Below, piece by piece: positions 44,935 to 55,323 of a stretch of 64,000 nucleotides of DNA. Under the pieces are notes generated by a model. It was not told the DNA's origin, did not search any database, and saw nothing but the letters and a program-made list of their open reading frames with translations. The DNA is from Cryptomeria japonica (taxonomy: Eukaryota; Streptophyta; Pinopsida; Cupressales; Cupressaceae): NCBI RefSeq assembly GCF_030272615.1, contig NC_081409.1:469582573-469646572 (forward strand), given 5' to 3'. Numbering within the stretch: position 1 is the stretch's first letter; every line of letters starts with the position of its first letter. The position numbers and the translations under genes were made by a program.

Positions 44935-46083
44935 TGTTACTACTTATCAAATTGCCATTAGTTTTTATATTCAAAGTCATACTGTATACTCTAGTCAGTT
45001 AGCACTACCGAATAATGCAGTCAGTATACATAGAGAAGTCAGTATGCACAATCTAGTCGGTTACAGAGGAAAGCAGTCATAGAACGCAGTATACACCGAG
45101 CTATCTACTGAGTATCTTTTTATGACTACCGAGCAGCAAAGATGACACACTGAGTTAATATACACCGAGTGAAATGTGTTACTAGATACATTGAACCTAG
45201 ACATGCATATGAAAATGTGTTACAAGATCAAGGCACATCTAACCATTATTACATTGGAAATTGCACCAAAAGATTGTGTATGATTTTGAGATCAATCTAA
45301 CCAATGAAATATTTTGTATAGTTATTCATTCAAGGAATCTTGTTTATAAGATCGAAGCAATGAATTAGATCACTGTCTTAAGAGATCTATTTATACAACG
45401 AGTGAAAGGTGTATCTATGTGTGTAAGAAAATTGTTATAGAGACATAGAGGTCACCGAGAAGGTTTTCAGAGAACAGTCAAAGAACAGAGTAAATAGAAG
45501 GGTTTATTGAGTTACTATATGGGTTACCGAGGTATGCTATAAGCAAGGTAATCTATTCTAAGCACATAGAATCTGCTATAACATTTCAGATGTAAAGTTG
45601 CAAATATTTATAATGATTTTATTGTAATATTGTGAAGTTCAAAGAGAAACCTTTAACAGGGTAAAAGACTCTAATCAAGTCTATAAATTGTAAAGCCTCT
45701 AACCAGGTGTAGCATTCAGAATAAATGTTGTAAAATCCTTTAGCAAGGTAGATCTAATAGATCTTGTTACTCCTAATAGGGTAAGCTATCAGAAATAGCT
45801 AAAATGTAGCTCTAACCGAGCACTCTTTTTTATTGTAGTAGTGAAGTTGTGGGTGTCATCCCCACCGCAGTTTTTCTCTCTAACCAAGAGTTTTTGCATA
45901 ACCAAAATATATGTGTTATGGAGTGAATCATGTATGATTGTTATCTATTTGTTTTAACTTTATTTTATGTTACTGCACTATTCTATTTATGCATAACAGT
46001 AAAGTTATTATTCAAGAAAAGTTTTGAAGTACTGATTCACCCCTCCCCTCTCAGTACATTAGCTTTCCATATTGGGCCTAACA
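44935..46083 (+). repeat. Copia-2 5' LTR
   Basis: TGTTACTACTTATC...GGGCCTAACA, 1149 bp. U3 is dense in ACCGAG and its complement CTCGGT (or TCGGT) words. Confidence 0.93.
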
Positions 46084-46084
46084 A

Positions 46085-46097
46085 TTGGTATCAGAGC
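46085..46097 (+). other. Copia-2 primer-binding site
   Basis: TTGGTATCAGAGC just after the LTR is the initiator tRNA-Met site of copia elements. Confidence 0.9.
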
Positions 46098-46145
46098 TTG
46101 AATCTTGGAGAAGGGTTTAACTACCTAAAGAGAAAGATCTTATCA

Positions 46146-47499
46146 ATGGAAGGCTACAAACAATCTTGGAGGATTGTGTATCTGCAAGAAGAGCTAGATC
46201 ATGCTAATCAAGTGATTGTAGACATGCAAAGGCAAATGCAAAAATCTCTGAAAGTAAGAAGAAGATTATCTGATGACTTGCAAGATTCTCAAGAGTTAGT
46301 GGAACAAATTGAGACATCATCTGAGAATAGTATATCTGAAGAAACTGAAGAAATGATTGGGGTATTGAAAGAAAAGAACAAAGCATTGGCTGATCAACTA
46401 AAAGCAATGAAAAGAGAACATGAACATTTCAGCACACAAATGACTGAAAATCTAGATGCATTAAGGATAGCTTAGGATAAAGCAAGAGATCTACAAAGAG
46501 AGAAACAACAACTTGAAGTCTTGGTATCTAATAAAAATGATGAAATCATAAGGTTGACTGGGATTCAACAAAATATGACAGATCAACTAGGTTATGCACA
46601 TCATGAAGCAATTCTGAAGAATGATGAAAATCAAGCATTGAAACTTGAAGTATCAAGGTTGACCGATGAACTTGAAAGAGAGAAGAAATCCAAAGAAACA
46701 CTAAAGAAGAGTTATGAAGCATAAAAGATGTTGGATGAGCAACTGAATACAAGAAGACCCAACAAAGATGCAAGACTCAATTACAAAGGAAAAGACTCTA
46801 CCAAGAAAGGAATTATTACTACCGAGAGAGGAGAATCATCAAAGCAAGCTGGAAACAGGAATAGCATCAAAAGAAAGAATCCTATTTGCTACTACATGTG
46901 GAAATCAGGGTCATACTGCCAACATGTGCCAAATCAGTAAAGGTAAGCAACTGAATATCAGTAAGTCCAATGGTTATTGTTACAATTGCAATAAATATGG
47001 TCACACACTTAATCAATGTAGGACAAAGTTTGTTAACAACTATCAGAACGCAAAATACAAAGGGTTTTATAGAAACTACAATAGATATGGACATAGTACT
47101 AAGAAGTGCTGGCTTAAGCAAAAGAACTACATGTGGTCTGCACACCGAGCAAATACTCGAGGTTACCGAACTCACACAAATCCTTACCGATAATATGCAG
47201 CACTACCATGGGATTACAATGCAAGGATATGGTGTGAATGTTGTGGAAGATATGGACATATAAGTGCCAACTATTCTATAAGGTTTGGAATGAACAACCG
47301 AAGATCATGGAGAAATCCTGGTATGGCATGTTTTCATTGTCACAAAATTGGACATTTAGCTGGAGATTGCAGAGATCAACCTAGAGGAGACACTGAAGAA
47401 ATAAAAGAAAAATTAAAGATGATTTGGAAAAAGAAAGAAATTGTGTCAAATAAAGAAAGCACCTTACCTATCGAGTTAGGTGCACCTATTCCAAATTAA
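46146..47499 (+). pseudogene. Copia-2 coiled-coil, multi-zinc-knuckle (gag-like) protein
   Basis: The start is the ATG 46146 (MEGYKQSWRIVYLQEEL), 49 bp after the primer site. The first about 190 codons are an almost continuous Glu/Lys/Gln-rich coiled coil with stops at 46473 and 46722. After a frame change near 46770-46880 there are five CCHC-type knuckle positions: CGNQGHTANMC, CYNCNKYGHTLNQC, a degenerate NYNRYGHSTKKC, CECCGRYGHISANY (last Cys lost) and CFHCHKIGHLAGDC. It ends with TAA at 47497-47499. I infer a nucleic-acid-binding Gag remnant. The copia gag core (FxGxNYxxW) is absent, so capsid may come from a partner. Confidence 0.72.
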
Positions 47500-48050
47500 T
47501 CAGAAAAGGTATGAAGGGACTGCATTCTCTGAAGGTTAAAATCATAACAGTTTCTATTCTATTATGTACTAAATTCAAAATATGCATAGTTAAGATGCAT
47601 TAGTAAGTTTGAAATTCTATCAAAAGTACTTTATAGGAAACGTGTCAAGTCGGTGAGTACAGGAAGCCTATCAAGTCGGTAAATGAAGGAAATTTGGTTA
47701 CTTGGTTAAAACGAAAAAAAGAGAGAGTAAATCGGTTAAAAGGTGAACCGAGTGCATTTAATATCTTTGACCTAACCCGCACAGAGCCCGATAAGGTATT
47801 TTGTGTACTTAAAAGCATTTTCACGATCATTACACTTACCAAGTTTTTGAAAGAGAAGAGCAGAGTGATTCCAAGGCGATCAAACCTCATTCTAAGAGAA
47901 TTCAAGATATTTACATCAAATCTCATCACACTATTAAGCTAGCTTACTGATCTTATCAAATTGTTATTATCTGCTGAGTGTGAAGCATCTGTCATTTGTA
48001 AACCATCAAACCCTAAGGATAGTTTGCTAAGTTTTTACCTGAAATCTACA
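47500..48050 (+). other. Copia-2 spacer between the two ORFs
   Basis: No clear gene. It carries several AAGTCGGT/AATCGGT words like those in the LTR. It could hold a promoter or leader for the next ORF, but nothing in the sequence proves this. Confidence 0.4.
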
Positions 48051-51000
48051 ATGGCGCCCAAGATCCAAGATCCCATAGTTGTCAAGAATGTAGAGAAGCC
48101 CTCACTGAAATACACTTTGACTCCTAAAGTCGCCTCTAAACCGGATGACAAAACTGCCTTTTCACTCATCCCGGATCAAGTCTTGTTAGTTGAAGCTATG
48201 AGATTCTTCACCAAATGCTGTGTTGAAGAACTCGGTCATGTTTAGATTAGAGACACCTATGATGAATTATGTACCGATGGTGTATTAAAAAGCAAGTATG
48301 AACACATCAGAATCAAGGGATTGACTGAAGCCCTAACCTACCCTCGTGTGTTCAAGCCCCAATGGGTTAAGTTTGTTTTGAGCAGAGTTCATGATGATTT
48401 CATGTGGCTAGAAGAGCAACCATTCAAAATCACCAAGGAAATCATTCATGTGATCACTAGTTATCCTATCTATGATCATGCACGAGCACAAAAGATGATA
48501 TCACAAAAGGAATTAATCAGTTTAACTAGAGTAGAATCCAATTATAGAGGACTGAAAATGAACAATGTCATTGATGCAGAACTTAAGTTTTCCATTAGAG
48601 TAATTGGTTACTATTTCTTCCAATCAGCAAGGGAAAATAGTGTACCCTGTGTAGCAGTTGACTTAGCCTATAAAATTGTGAAAAAGGGAATGAAAGTTGA
48701 CTTATGTGAAGTATTACTGAAGAACCTGTTTGAGAACCTGAACACAATAAGGAAGATAAAGAAGAACAACTTGGCAAATAGACTAAAGTTTGGTTCACTT
48801 CTTGTATGCATGCTTTTCTACTTTGAAAAATTCTTTCCATCAGTTGGTAAAGTAGTTTGGGAGCTACACCGACCAATCACCCATCAGATTAATGACTTTA
48901 TCAAGAAGTTGGGAGATAATTTCAATGATATAATTGATGAGTACTTTAGCAAATTTCAAGAGAAGATGCACAACAGGTATTGGATTCCACCCTAGCTAGT
49001 GGAGAAATATAAGGATGATATATGCTTTGAGGTAGATACTGATTATTGTTATGTGAATGTTGTGGAGCCAAGAACTCAATATTTGCCACCTATGGGTTAC
49101 GAGATTGACCTTGATATCACACAATAGGAAATTGATGCATATCTTTCATTACCAAGGCATGCTACTGAGCTAAGGTATGGAACTTATGAAGAGGTGAAGG
49201 GAAAAGTAAAAATGAGCATTGTAGTACCCAAGGCTACAAGAAAAGAAACAAAGATGATAAAGGTTTTAATGGAGAAATTCAAAGAAGATTCTTCCTCCAC
49301 ACCTATCAAAGGCACTCTTGCCATCACCAAAGAGGAATCTGAAGCTCAAGAGGCATCAATAATATTAAGCATCAAATCGCCTAAGGGTAAAGTGTTGAAA
49401 AGAAAGAATCTGGACACTTCAAAGGCCCTACCGACTCCTCCAACAAAGAGACCTAATGCAAGAGCATCAGCTGCATCACCGAGTAAGAAACAAAAGAGTG
49501 TTACTACTCCCAAGGTAACCAAGACCTACAAGAAATCTACTCAGAGACTCATTTTGGCAAAAGAGTCTAGTGATACAAAATCTGAGGATGCCAACAAATT
49601 CCAGATTGTCAAGAGCAAGAAGGTAAATATACATAGTGTTGAAAACTTCTATGCCAATCTGAAAGAATATGGCAGATTTGGTTCTTTTAGATATGTCAAG
49701 TATGAAATAAGAAATAATGATGAGAAGAGACAAATTGAAGAAGTTGTCATTTGCACACTTCTAAAGTTTCGGCTAGCTCCATTGGAACTAGTAAAGTCAC
49801 TTCCAAATGAACTTTACTTGCATATTGATAATAGGTAGAAATATGCAATGGACTTAGAGAAACAAATCAGAGAAAGAAGTCTAGTCCATCTATTTCCTGA
49901 TATGTCTATAGTAGAAATAAAGGAACATTTGACAACCTACAATTCCAAATTTCTTGTCAAATAGAGAGCCTTAAAATTGATGAATGGGCTATACATTGAC
50001 GTAGAGAATGAGACAAAAGCAAAATGGTAGGAAATATTCAAAACTAAAGATGTCAGTGAACAATCTACACTTGAAATCATTGATGTCACCAAGCAAGATC
50101 CTAATGTCACCAAGCATGGTCCTGATGCTACCAAGCAAGACCCAGCTGACACTATTCAAATTGATGGAGATGTCATGGATACAAAGGAACCAGAGCAGGA
50201 AATGATAGAAGGCTCTACATATGCAAAACTTTTATCGAGTGAATCTATTTTAGAACAAGTTCAGCCTTATCCACCGATCAATCCACCTATCTCTATCAAA
50301 GCTCCTCAGGATACAAAACAAGGCACCAAAGGTCACAAGTCTACAACAGGAGAAGAGACTCCTCAAGACCAGAATTCTCAAGCACCCTCGAGCACTGAAA
50401 ATGTATCAGCTGAGACACCCAGTACTGAGACACCAAAAGACACCACAATAGCTATAGGAACCGACCAAAGTGTTGCCTCTACTGAGCAACCTACCAAGGG
50501 TCAGCAAGCCTCTCAAGCTATTGTCTTGGTCCAACCAACCAAAGGTAAAGAGAAGAAGGTGAAAAAGCATAGTTTCAAAGTTGATTTATCTAAACCAATA
50601 GTGTTGCCCAATGTGGATATATCAAAATTAAAGGGGCAATCACTCATTGATTTTGGTGAACTATGTAAAGCAAAGGCTGAACAAGAAAAATAGATGGCCA
50701 TTCAAAAGAAGAATAAAGTACTTCAGAAGGTGAAGACACTGTTGACAAATATGCTACCTTCATCTATAGTGTCATCCAATGTAGCCATCCACATTCAACT
50801 GGATGAACTCCTTAATCAAATAGAAACATTCAGAGTAGATGCATCTGAGTACTTGAGCAAGCTAAAAGACAAGGAGCTTACTACAAAAATGATAGAAGAG
50901 GTACAAAAAGCTCTAGCTATTGGCAAAGTCAAACTTGTCAAATTCATTGCTGAGTTGTCCCCTCAACTCAAGCATATTCTTTATTTATTTCAGAAACTTT

Positions 51001-51434
51001 GTACATTTTCTACATTCATTAAAGATATCAAGAATAAAACTGATGCAATTGAGAAAGAGATCACCGATCTCTCAAATAAGTTGACCACTGAGCCCAATTC
51101 AGTTTTGAATTTTTATACAAAGCTTCAACAGCTCATGGCTCAACAACTGGAACTAAGAAATGAAGAACATAAGATCAGGATGGATATAATGACACTCTAG
51201 ACATTATTCCTTCCTCATCTTTCATCAGTTCAAGAATAGATTAACTGAGCTACACGCCTATCTACTACACAAGAGGGAAGCACTCTTGATGGCTTGATAT
51301 CCCTATTGGCTAATATTCAAGTACAAACTTCTTTAATGGAAAGTGTCAAAGATGCACTCTCTATCGCACTCATCGACGCCCAGAAGAAGTATAAATATAT
51401 TTTTGATCAGTTACCACCCCCGGATGGGAATTAA
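48051..51434 (+). pseudogene. Copia-2 unknown ORF (1,127 codons, one frame)
   Basis: I do not recognise a named family. From ATG 48051 (MAPKIQDPIVV) to TAA 51432-51434 the frame never shifts; it is broken only by about nine TAG and one TGA. Blocks in order: N-terminal helical domain to about residue 320 ('PQWVKFVLSRVHDDFMWLEE', 'FSIRVIGYYFFQSARE', 'LKFGSLLVCMLFYFEKFFPS'); a Lys/Ser/Pro-rich middle with a bipartite basic patch (KRPNARAS ... SKKQK, about 49449-49495); a small domain at 49645-49835; a Thr/Pro/Gln-rich low-complexity part (50250-50520); and a C-terminal helical domain (50694-51200) ending LPPPDGN. The basic patch suggests nuclear entry (inference). The N-terminal block order resembles the other accessory ORFs here. 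Confidence 0.72.
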
Positions 51435-51807
51435 GTTTTTGATGTTTGTCAAAAAGGGGGAGTAATACAATATATTGAGTGATACTATATATATTTGGGG
51501 CGTAATACAGGTTCTGTGATACAGTTTTGATATAGTATTCAGAGTATTGTATACAGGGGGAGTATACCGAGCAGAGTATGTAGAGTATCCAAGGATAGTA
51601 AGCAGAGCACACAAACACAGAACTGAGCATGCAAAAATCAGAGTTATGTACAGTATAATGATAAAGGGAGTATATCTGAATATACTATTTCATTGACTAT
51701 TGTATATACTGTCAAATATAGTCATTTTGCAAAGTATATAGATTTTTGAGTTATGACTTTGAAAGTAGTTTTTGTCAAACATCTCAACTAATGTCAAAAG
51801 GGGAGAT
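51435..51807 (+). other. Copia-2 3' untranslated region and polypurine tract
   Basis: Non-coding. A tract AAAAAGGGGGAGTAATAC lies right after the ORF (51452 onward) and the probable functional polypurine tract AAAAGGGGAGA lies at about 51796-51806, directly before the 3' LTR. Confidence 0.65.
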
Positions 51808-52957
51808 TGTTACTACTTATCAAATTGCCATTAGTTTTTATATTCAAAGTCATACTATATACTCTAGTCGGTTAGCACTACCAAATCATGCAATCGGTAT
51901 ACACAGAGAAGTCAATGTGCATAGTCTAGTCGGTTATAGAGGAAAGCAGCCACAGAAAATAGTATACACTGAGTTGTCTATGGAGTATCTTTTTATGACT
52001 ACCGAGCAACAAAGATGACACACCGAGTTAATATACACCAAGTGAAACATGTTACCAAATACATTGAACCTGGACATGCATATGAAAACGTGTTACAAGA
52101 TCGAGGCACATCTAACCGTTATTACATTGGAAATTGCACCAGAAGATTGTGTATGATTTTGAGATCAATCTAACCAATGAAATATTTTGTATAGTTATTC
52201 ATTCGAGGAATCTTGTTTGTAAGATCGAAGCAATGAATTAGATCACCATCTTAAGAGATCTATTTATACAGCATGAGTTAAGGGTGTATATATGTGTGTA
52301 AGAAGACTGTTACAGAGATACAAAGGTCATCGAGAAGGTTTTCAGAGAACAATCGAAGAACAAAGTAAACAAAAGGGTTTACTGAGTTACTATATGGGTT
52401 ACCAAGGTATGCTATAAGCAAGGTAATCTATTCTGAGCACATAGAATCTACTATAACATTTCAGATGTAAAGTTGCAGATATTTGTAATGATTTTATTGT
52501 AATATTATGAAGTTGAAAGAGAAACCTTTAAAGGGTAAAAGACTCTAATCAAGTCTATAAATTGTAAAGCCTCTAACTAGGTGCAGCATTCAGAATAAAT
52601 GTTGTAAAATCCTTTAGCAAGGTAGATCTAACAGATCTTGTTTCTCCTAATAGGGTAAGCTATCAGAAATAGCTAAAATGTAGCTCTAACTGAGCACTCT
52701 TTATTATAGCAGTAGTGAAGTTGTGGGTATCATCACCACCACAGTTTTTCTCTCTAACCAAGAGTTTTTGCATAACCAAAATATATGTGTTATGGAGTGA
52801 ATCATGTATGATTGTTATTTATTTGCTTTAACTTTATTTTATATTACTGCACTATTCTATTTATGCATAACAGTAAAGTTATTATTCAAGAAAAGTTTTG
52901 GAGTACTGATTCACCCCTCCCCTCTCAGTACATTAGCTTTCCATATTGGGCCTAATA
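51808..52957 (+). repeat. Copia-2 3' LTR
   Basis: TGTTACTACTTATC..., about 1150 bp, a direct repeat of 44935-46083 differing by a few percent by eye. Confidence 0.93.
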
Positions 52958-53758
52958 GAGATATCTACTCTGCATGATAAATGGTAATGTTTGTGCATCA
53001 TCCATCCATGGCTCACAATCAACATATGGTCTCCAAATAATGTTATCCAATGAATCAAGCACCCACCGCCAATACTCCATCTTACCTAGCTTATGCTGAG
53101 TAAGGATACTTGCATAAAAATATACATATGGCTGCCTCTCTCCATGAAATCTGTGATGTGCTCCCAGCACCAGATCTGCAATAAAGTGCATCCTGTAGAC
53201 AAACTCACACTCTCATCATACACCACCTGATAAAGATCATGATATAAATGTGCCAACATACAAAAACCCCAAGAATATCTAGTACGATGTTGCATCATAC
53301 TCAGGAGCATCTCACCCCATCCAATTGAAAATCTCACGATTGCCTAATCAGGACATATAAATCCTCCAATCAAACTAGCAAGAATAATGGGAAGAGCCTC
53401 ATAATATATCACCATGTCCACCCATCGGATCTCTCCTCTACCAATGCTATCATAAGCAAACATGACTTTGCAAGCCTTTGTACCAACACAATCCTGAAAA
53501 TCATACTGCACTAGCTCACTAGTCACTGGGATGTGCAGAATCCTATAGACATCCTCAAGAGTCACACTAATCTCACCCATAGGTAGGTGGAAAGTGTTAT
53601 GCTCGCTGTGCCATCTCTTGGCTAACACCGTCAACAATCCTCTATTATGCGTAATCTCAGGCATATACAAAAGATAGCGTAAACCAGAGACATCTATATG
53701 TCTAATCTCAGCCTATGTCAACTCTGGCACTAAATGATGCACTACCAGTAATTTCTCT
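52958..53758 (-). pseudogene. Antisense plant mobile domain gene, 5' part
   Basis: The minus strand encodes the N-terminal part of a plant mobile domain (PMD, MAIN-like) protein. From about 53758 the reading goes through 'HIDVSGLRYLLYMPEITHN', 'LAKRWHSEHNTFHLPMGEIS', 'VTLEDVYRILHIPV' and 'WVDMVIYYEALPIILASLIG', then after a frame slip near 53090-53190 through 'YFYASILTQHKLGKMEYWRW'. The W-x3-T-x-TFHLP-x-GE-x-T-x-TLEDV signature is diagnostic of PMD. PMD proteins act in silencing or development in plants and are often carried by transposons. It is interrupted by Copia-2 at the GAGAT site and resumes at 44934 in the same frame, since the insertion with one duplication is 8,028 bp. Confidence 0.82.
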
Positions 53759-53822
53759 TGATGTTGGAGAACATCAAGTTTCTCCTATTTATCAAGAGAA
53801 ATAAATCAATCATCAAATCATC

Positions 53823-54030
53823 ATCTATCTATCAAATCAAATTGAAGCAATCTATGCTATCTATCTATCAAATCAAACTGAAGCAATCTATGCTATCTAT
53901 CTATCAAATCAAACTAAATCAAATCGCTATCTATCTATCAAACCAAACTGATCAAATTGCTATCTATCTATCAAATCAAATAGAAGAAATCTATGCTATC
54001 TATCTATCAAATTAAATTGAATCAACTTAT
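53823..54030. repeat. 36-bp tandem repeat with ATCT tracts
   Basis: Units like ATCTATCTATCAAATCAAA plus a variable GAAGCAATCTATGCT tail repeat about six times. The plus strand stays open across it only because the period is a multiple of three; it is not a gene. Confidence 0.8.
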
Positions 54031-54464
54031 GCTATCAAATCATTTTAAAACCTATCAATCATGGTTTTCTATCAATCACCGAGTTCACTCAAAACTCTGC
54101 TAAGCTCTTGCATTAGAAACTAAATCAGTTTCTTAGAAATACTCACACAATCAAGAAATCTATCAATCTAATCAAGTAATCTATCAAGCTAATCAATCAA
54201 TCTATCAATCAATCAACTAATCAAACAATCTATCAATCAATCAAGCTAATCAAGCAATCTATCAAAGCAATCGAGCAATCAAGCCAATCACACAATCAAT
54301 CTATCAAATCAATCAATCTATCTATCTATCCAGCAAATTGCTCAATCAAGTCCCTATTTTATCATCAATGCATATTAAACACATTAAATCTAATCATCAA
54401 AGTAATTTTTAGTCTTTGCACTTATCAAAAATATCAAATTTGAGCAAAAGAACTCTCCTATTGA
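54031..54464. other. AATC-rich low-complexity stretch
   Basis: 54150-54340 is a degenerate AATC/ATCA microsatellite (AATCAATCTATCAATC). The rest is AT-rich and non-coding. Confidence 0.7.
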
Positions 54465-54762
54465 GAATTTGCACTAAACTACAACAAATGTGCTAAATCT
54501 AAAGGCATTTGCACTAAATCAGTACATATGTGCTATTCTTTTGAATATATGTGCTAAATATACAAGCATATGCGCAAACCCATGCAAAAGCGCTACCTTA
54601 TTAAGCAAAAGCACTAACAAATGAAACATTTGAGCTATCCTATGCTTAAGCACTAACATCCTTAACATATGCACTAACAAAAAGAATATTTGCACTAAAA
54701 CATGCAAATGCGCTAATCCTAATTGCATATGCGCTAAAAAAAATTGCAAAAGCATTAATCTA
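54465..54762 (-). repeat. 3' minisatellite, inverted relative to the leader array
   Basis: About a dozen units share cores such as TGCATATGCGCTAA and GCAAAAGCGCTA. On the minus strand these read TTAGCGCATATGCA and TAGCGCTTTTGC, the same core as the leader array at 32066-32410. Confidence 0.78.
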
Positions 54763-55308
54763 ACGTCGAAAAAAATTGCAAAAAATTTGAAAATTCAAAA
54801 ACGTGCTAAAAACATGAAAATTTGCACAAAAATTTGGCAATAAAGCTAGGGATAAAATACCTACCGGATATCCATACTCTGCAGGTCGCTGATAACGTCA
54901 AATATGCTCAAAACAATGGTTCTCGATGGGAATCACCATTTCGTCACCTCAACAAGAATATTTTCTCCACAAGCTGACAAGGATAACAATGAAATTAAAA
55001 TTAGCCCTGGTTAATTTTATATTTACTATTTGAAGAGTAATTAATTTCAATGGGGTAATTTAATTTATTTTTTTAACAAATGAATTTAATTGACCATAAG
55101 TTTATAAAATTATCATGAAAAAAAACAAATGAATTTAATTGACCATAAGTTTATCAAACTATCATGAGATCAATCGTTCAAACCTGATTTTTTGACAATT
55201 TCACGATCAATCTCCTGAGGGGGCACACAATCAGGATTTTCAATCTCTATCAGGCACATTATCAAAACTTGATTTAATCTTTGAAACAATGTTGTCTTCA
55301 CATCATTT
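54763..55308. other. Element 2 3' untranslated region
   Basis: No ORF. It contains a 44-bp tandem duplication (55075-55118 and 55124-55167, core GAATTTAATTGACCATAAG) and an AT-rich stretch. Confidence 0.6.
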
Positions 55309-55323
55309 CAAAGAGGGGCAAAA
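55309..55323 (+). other. Element 2 polypurine tract
   Basis: CAAAGAGGGGCAAAA-type purine tract immediately before the 3' LTR start TGTATAC. Confidence 0.75.

Larger units (their letters stand above)
44935..52957 (+). mobile_element. Copia-2: pol-less copia-type LTR element carrying an unknown ORF
   Basis: LTRs 44935-46083 and 51808-52957 flank an internal region of 5.7 kb. The duplication GAGAT is perfect (44930-44934, 52958-52962). The 5' LTR ends ACA; the 3' copy ends ATA by mutation. A tRNA-Met primer site and a polypurine tract are present. The internal region encodes a coiled-coil/zinc-knuckle protein and a long unknown ORF. No protease, integrase, RT or RNase H is visible, so it must use enzymes from a partner element. 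A third LTR of the family begins at about 62924. Confidence 0.93.

Noticed and set aside
45930-46145. Upstream extension of the Copia-2 gag-like ORF into the LTR
   Set aside because: The extension covers the LTR end and the primer site, so the ATG at 46146 is the sensible start.
53758-54015. Open reading of 85 codons with IYQIKLKQSMLS repeats
   Set aside because: It is a tandem DNA repeat of 36 bp that stays open because the period is a multiple of three; no start context or homology.
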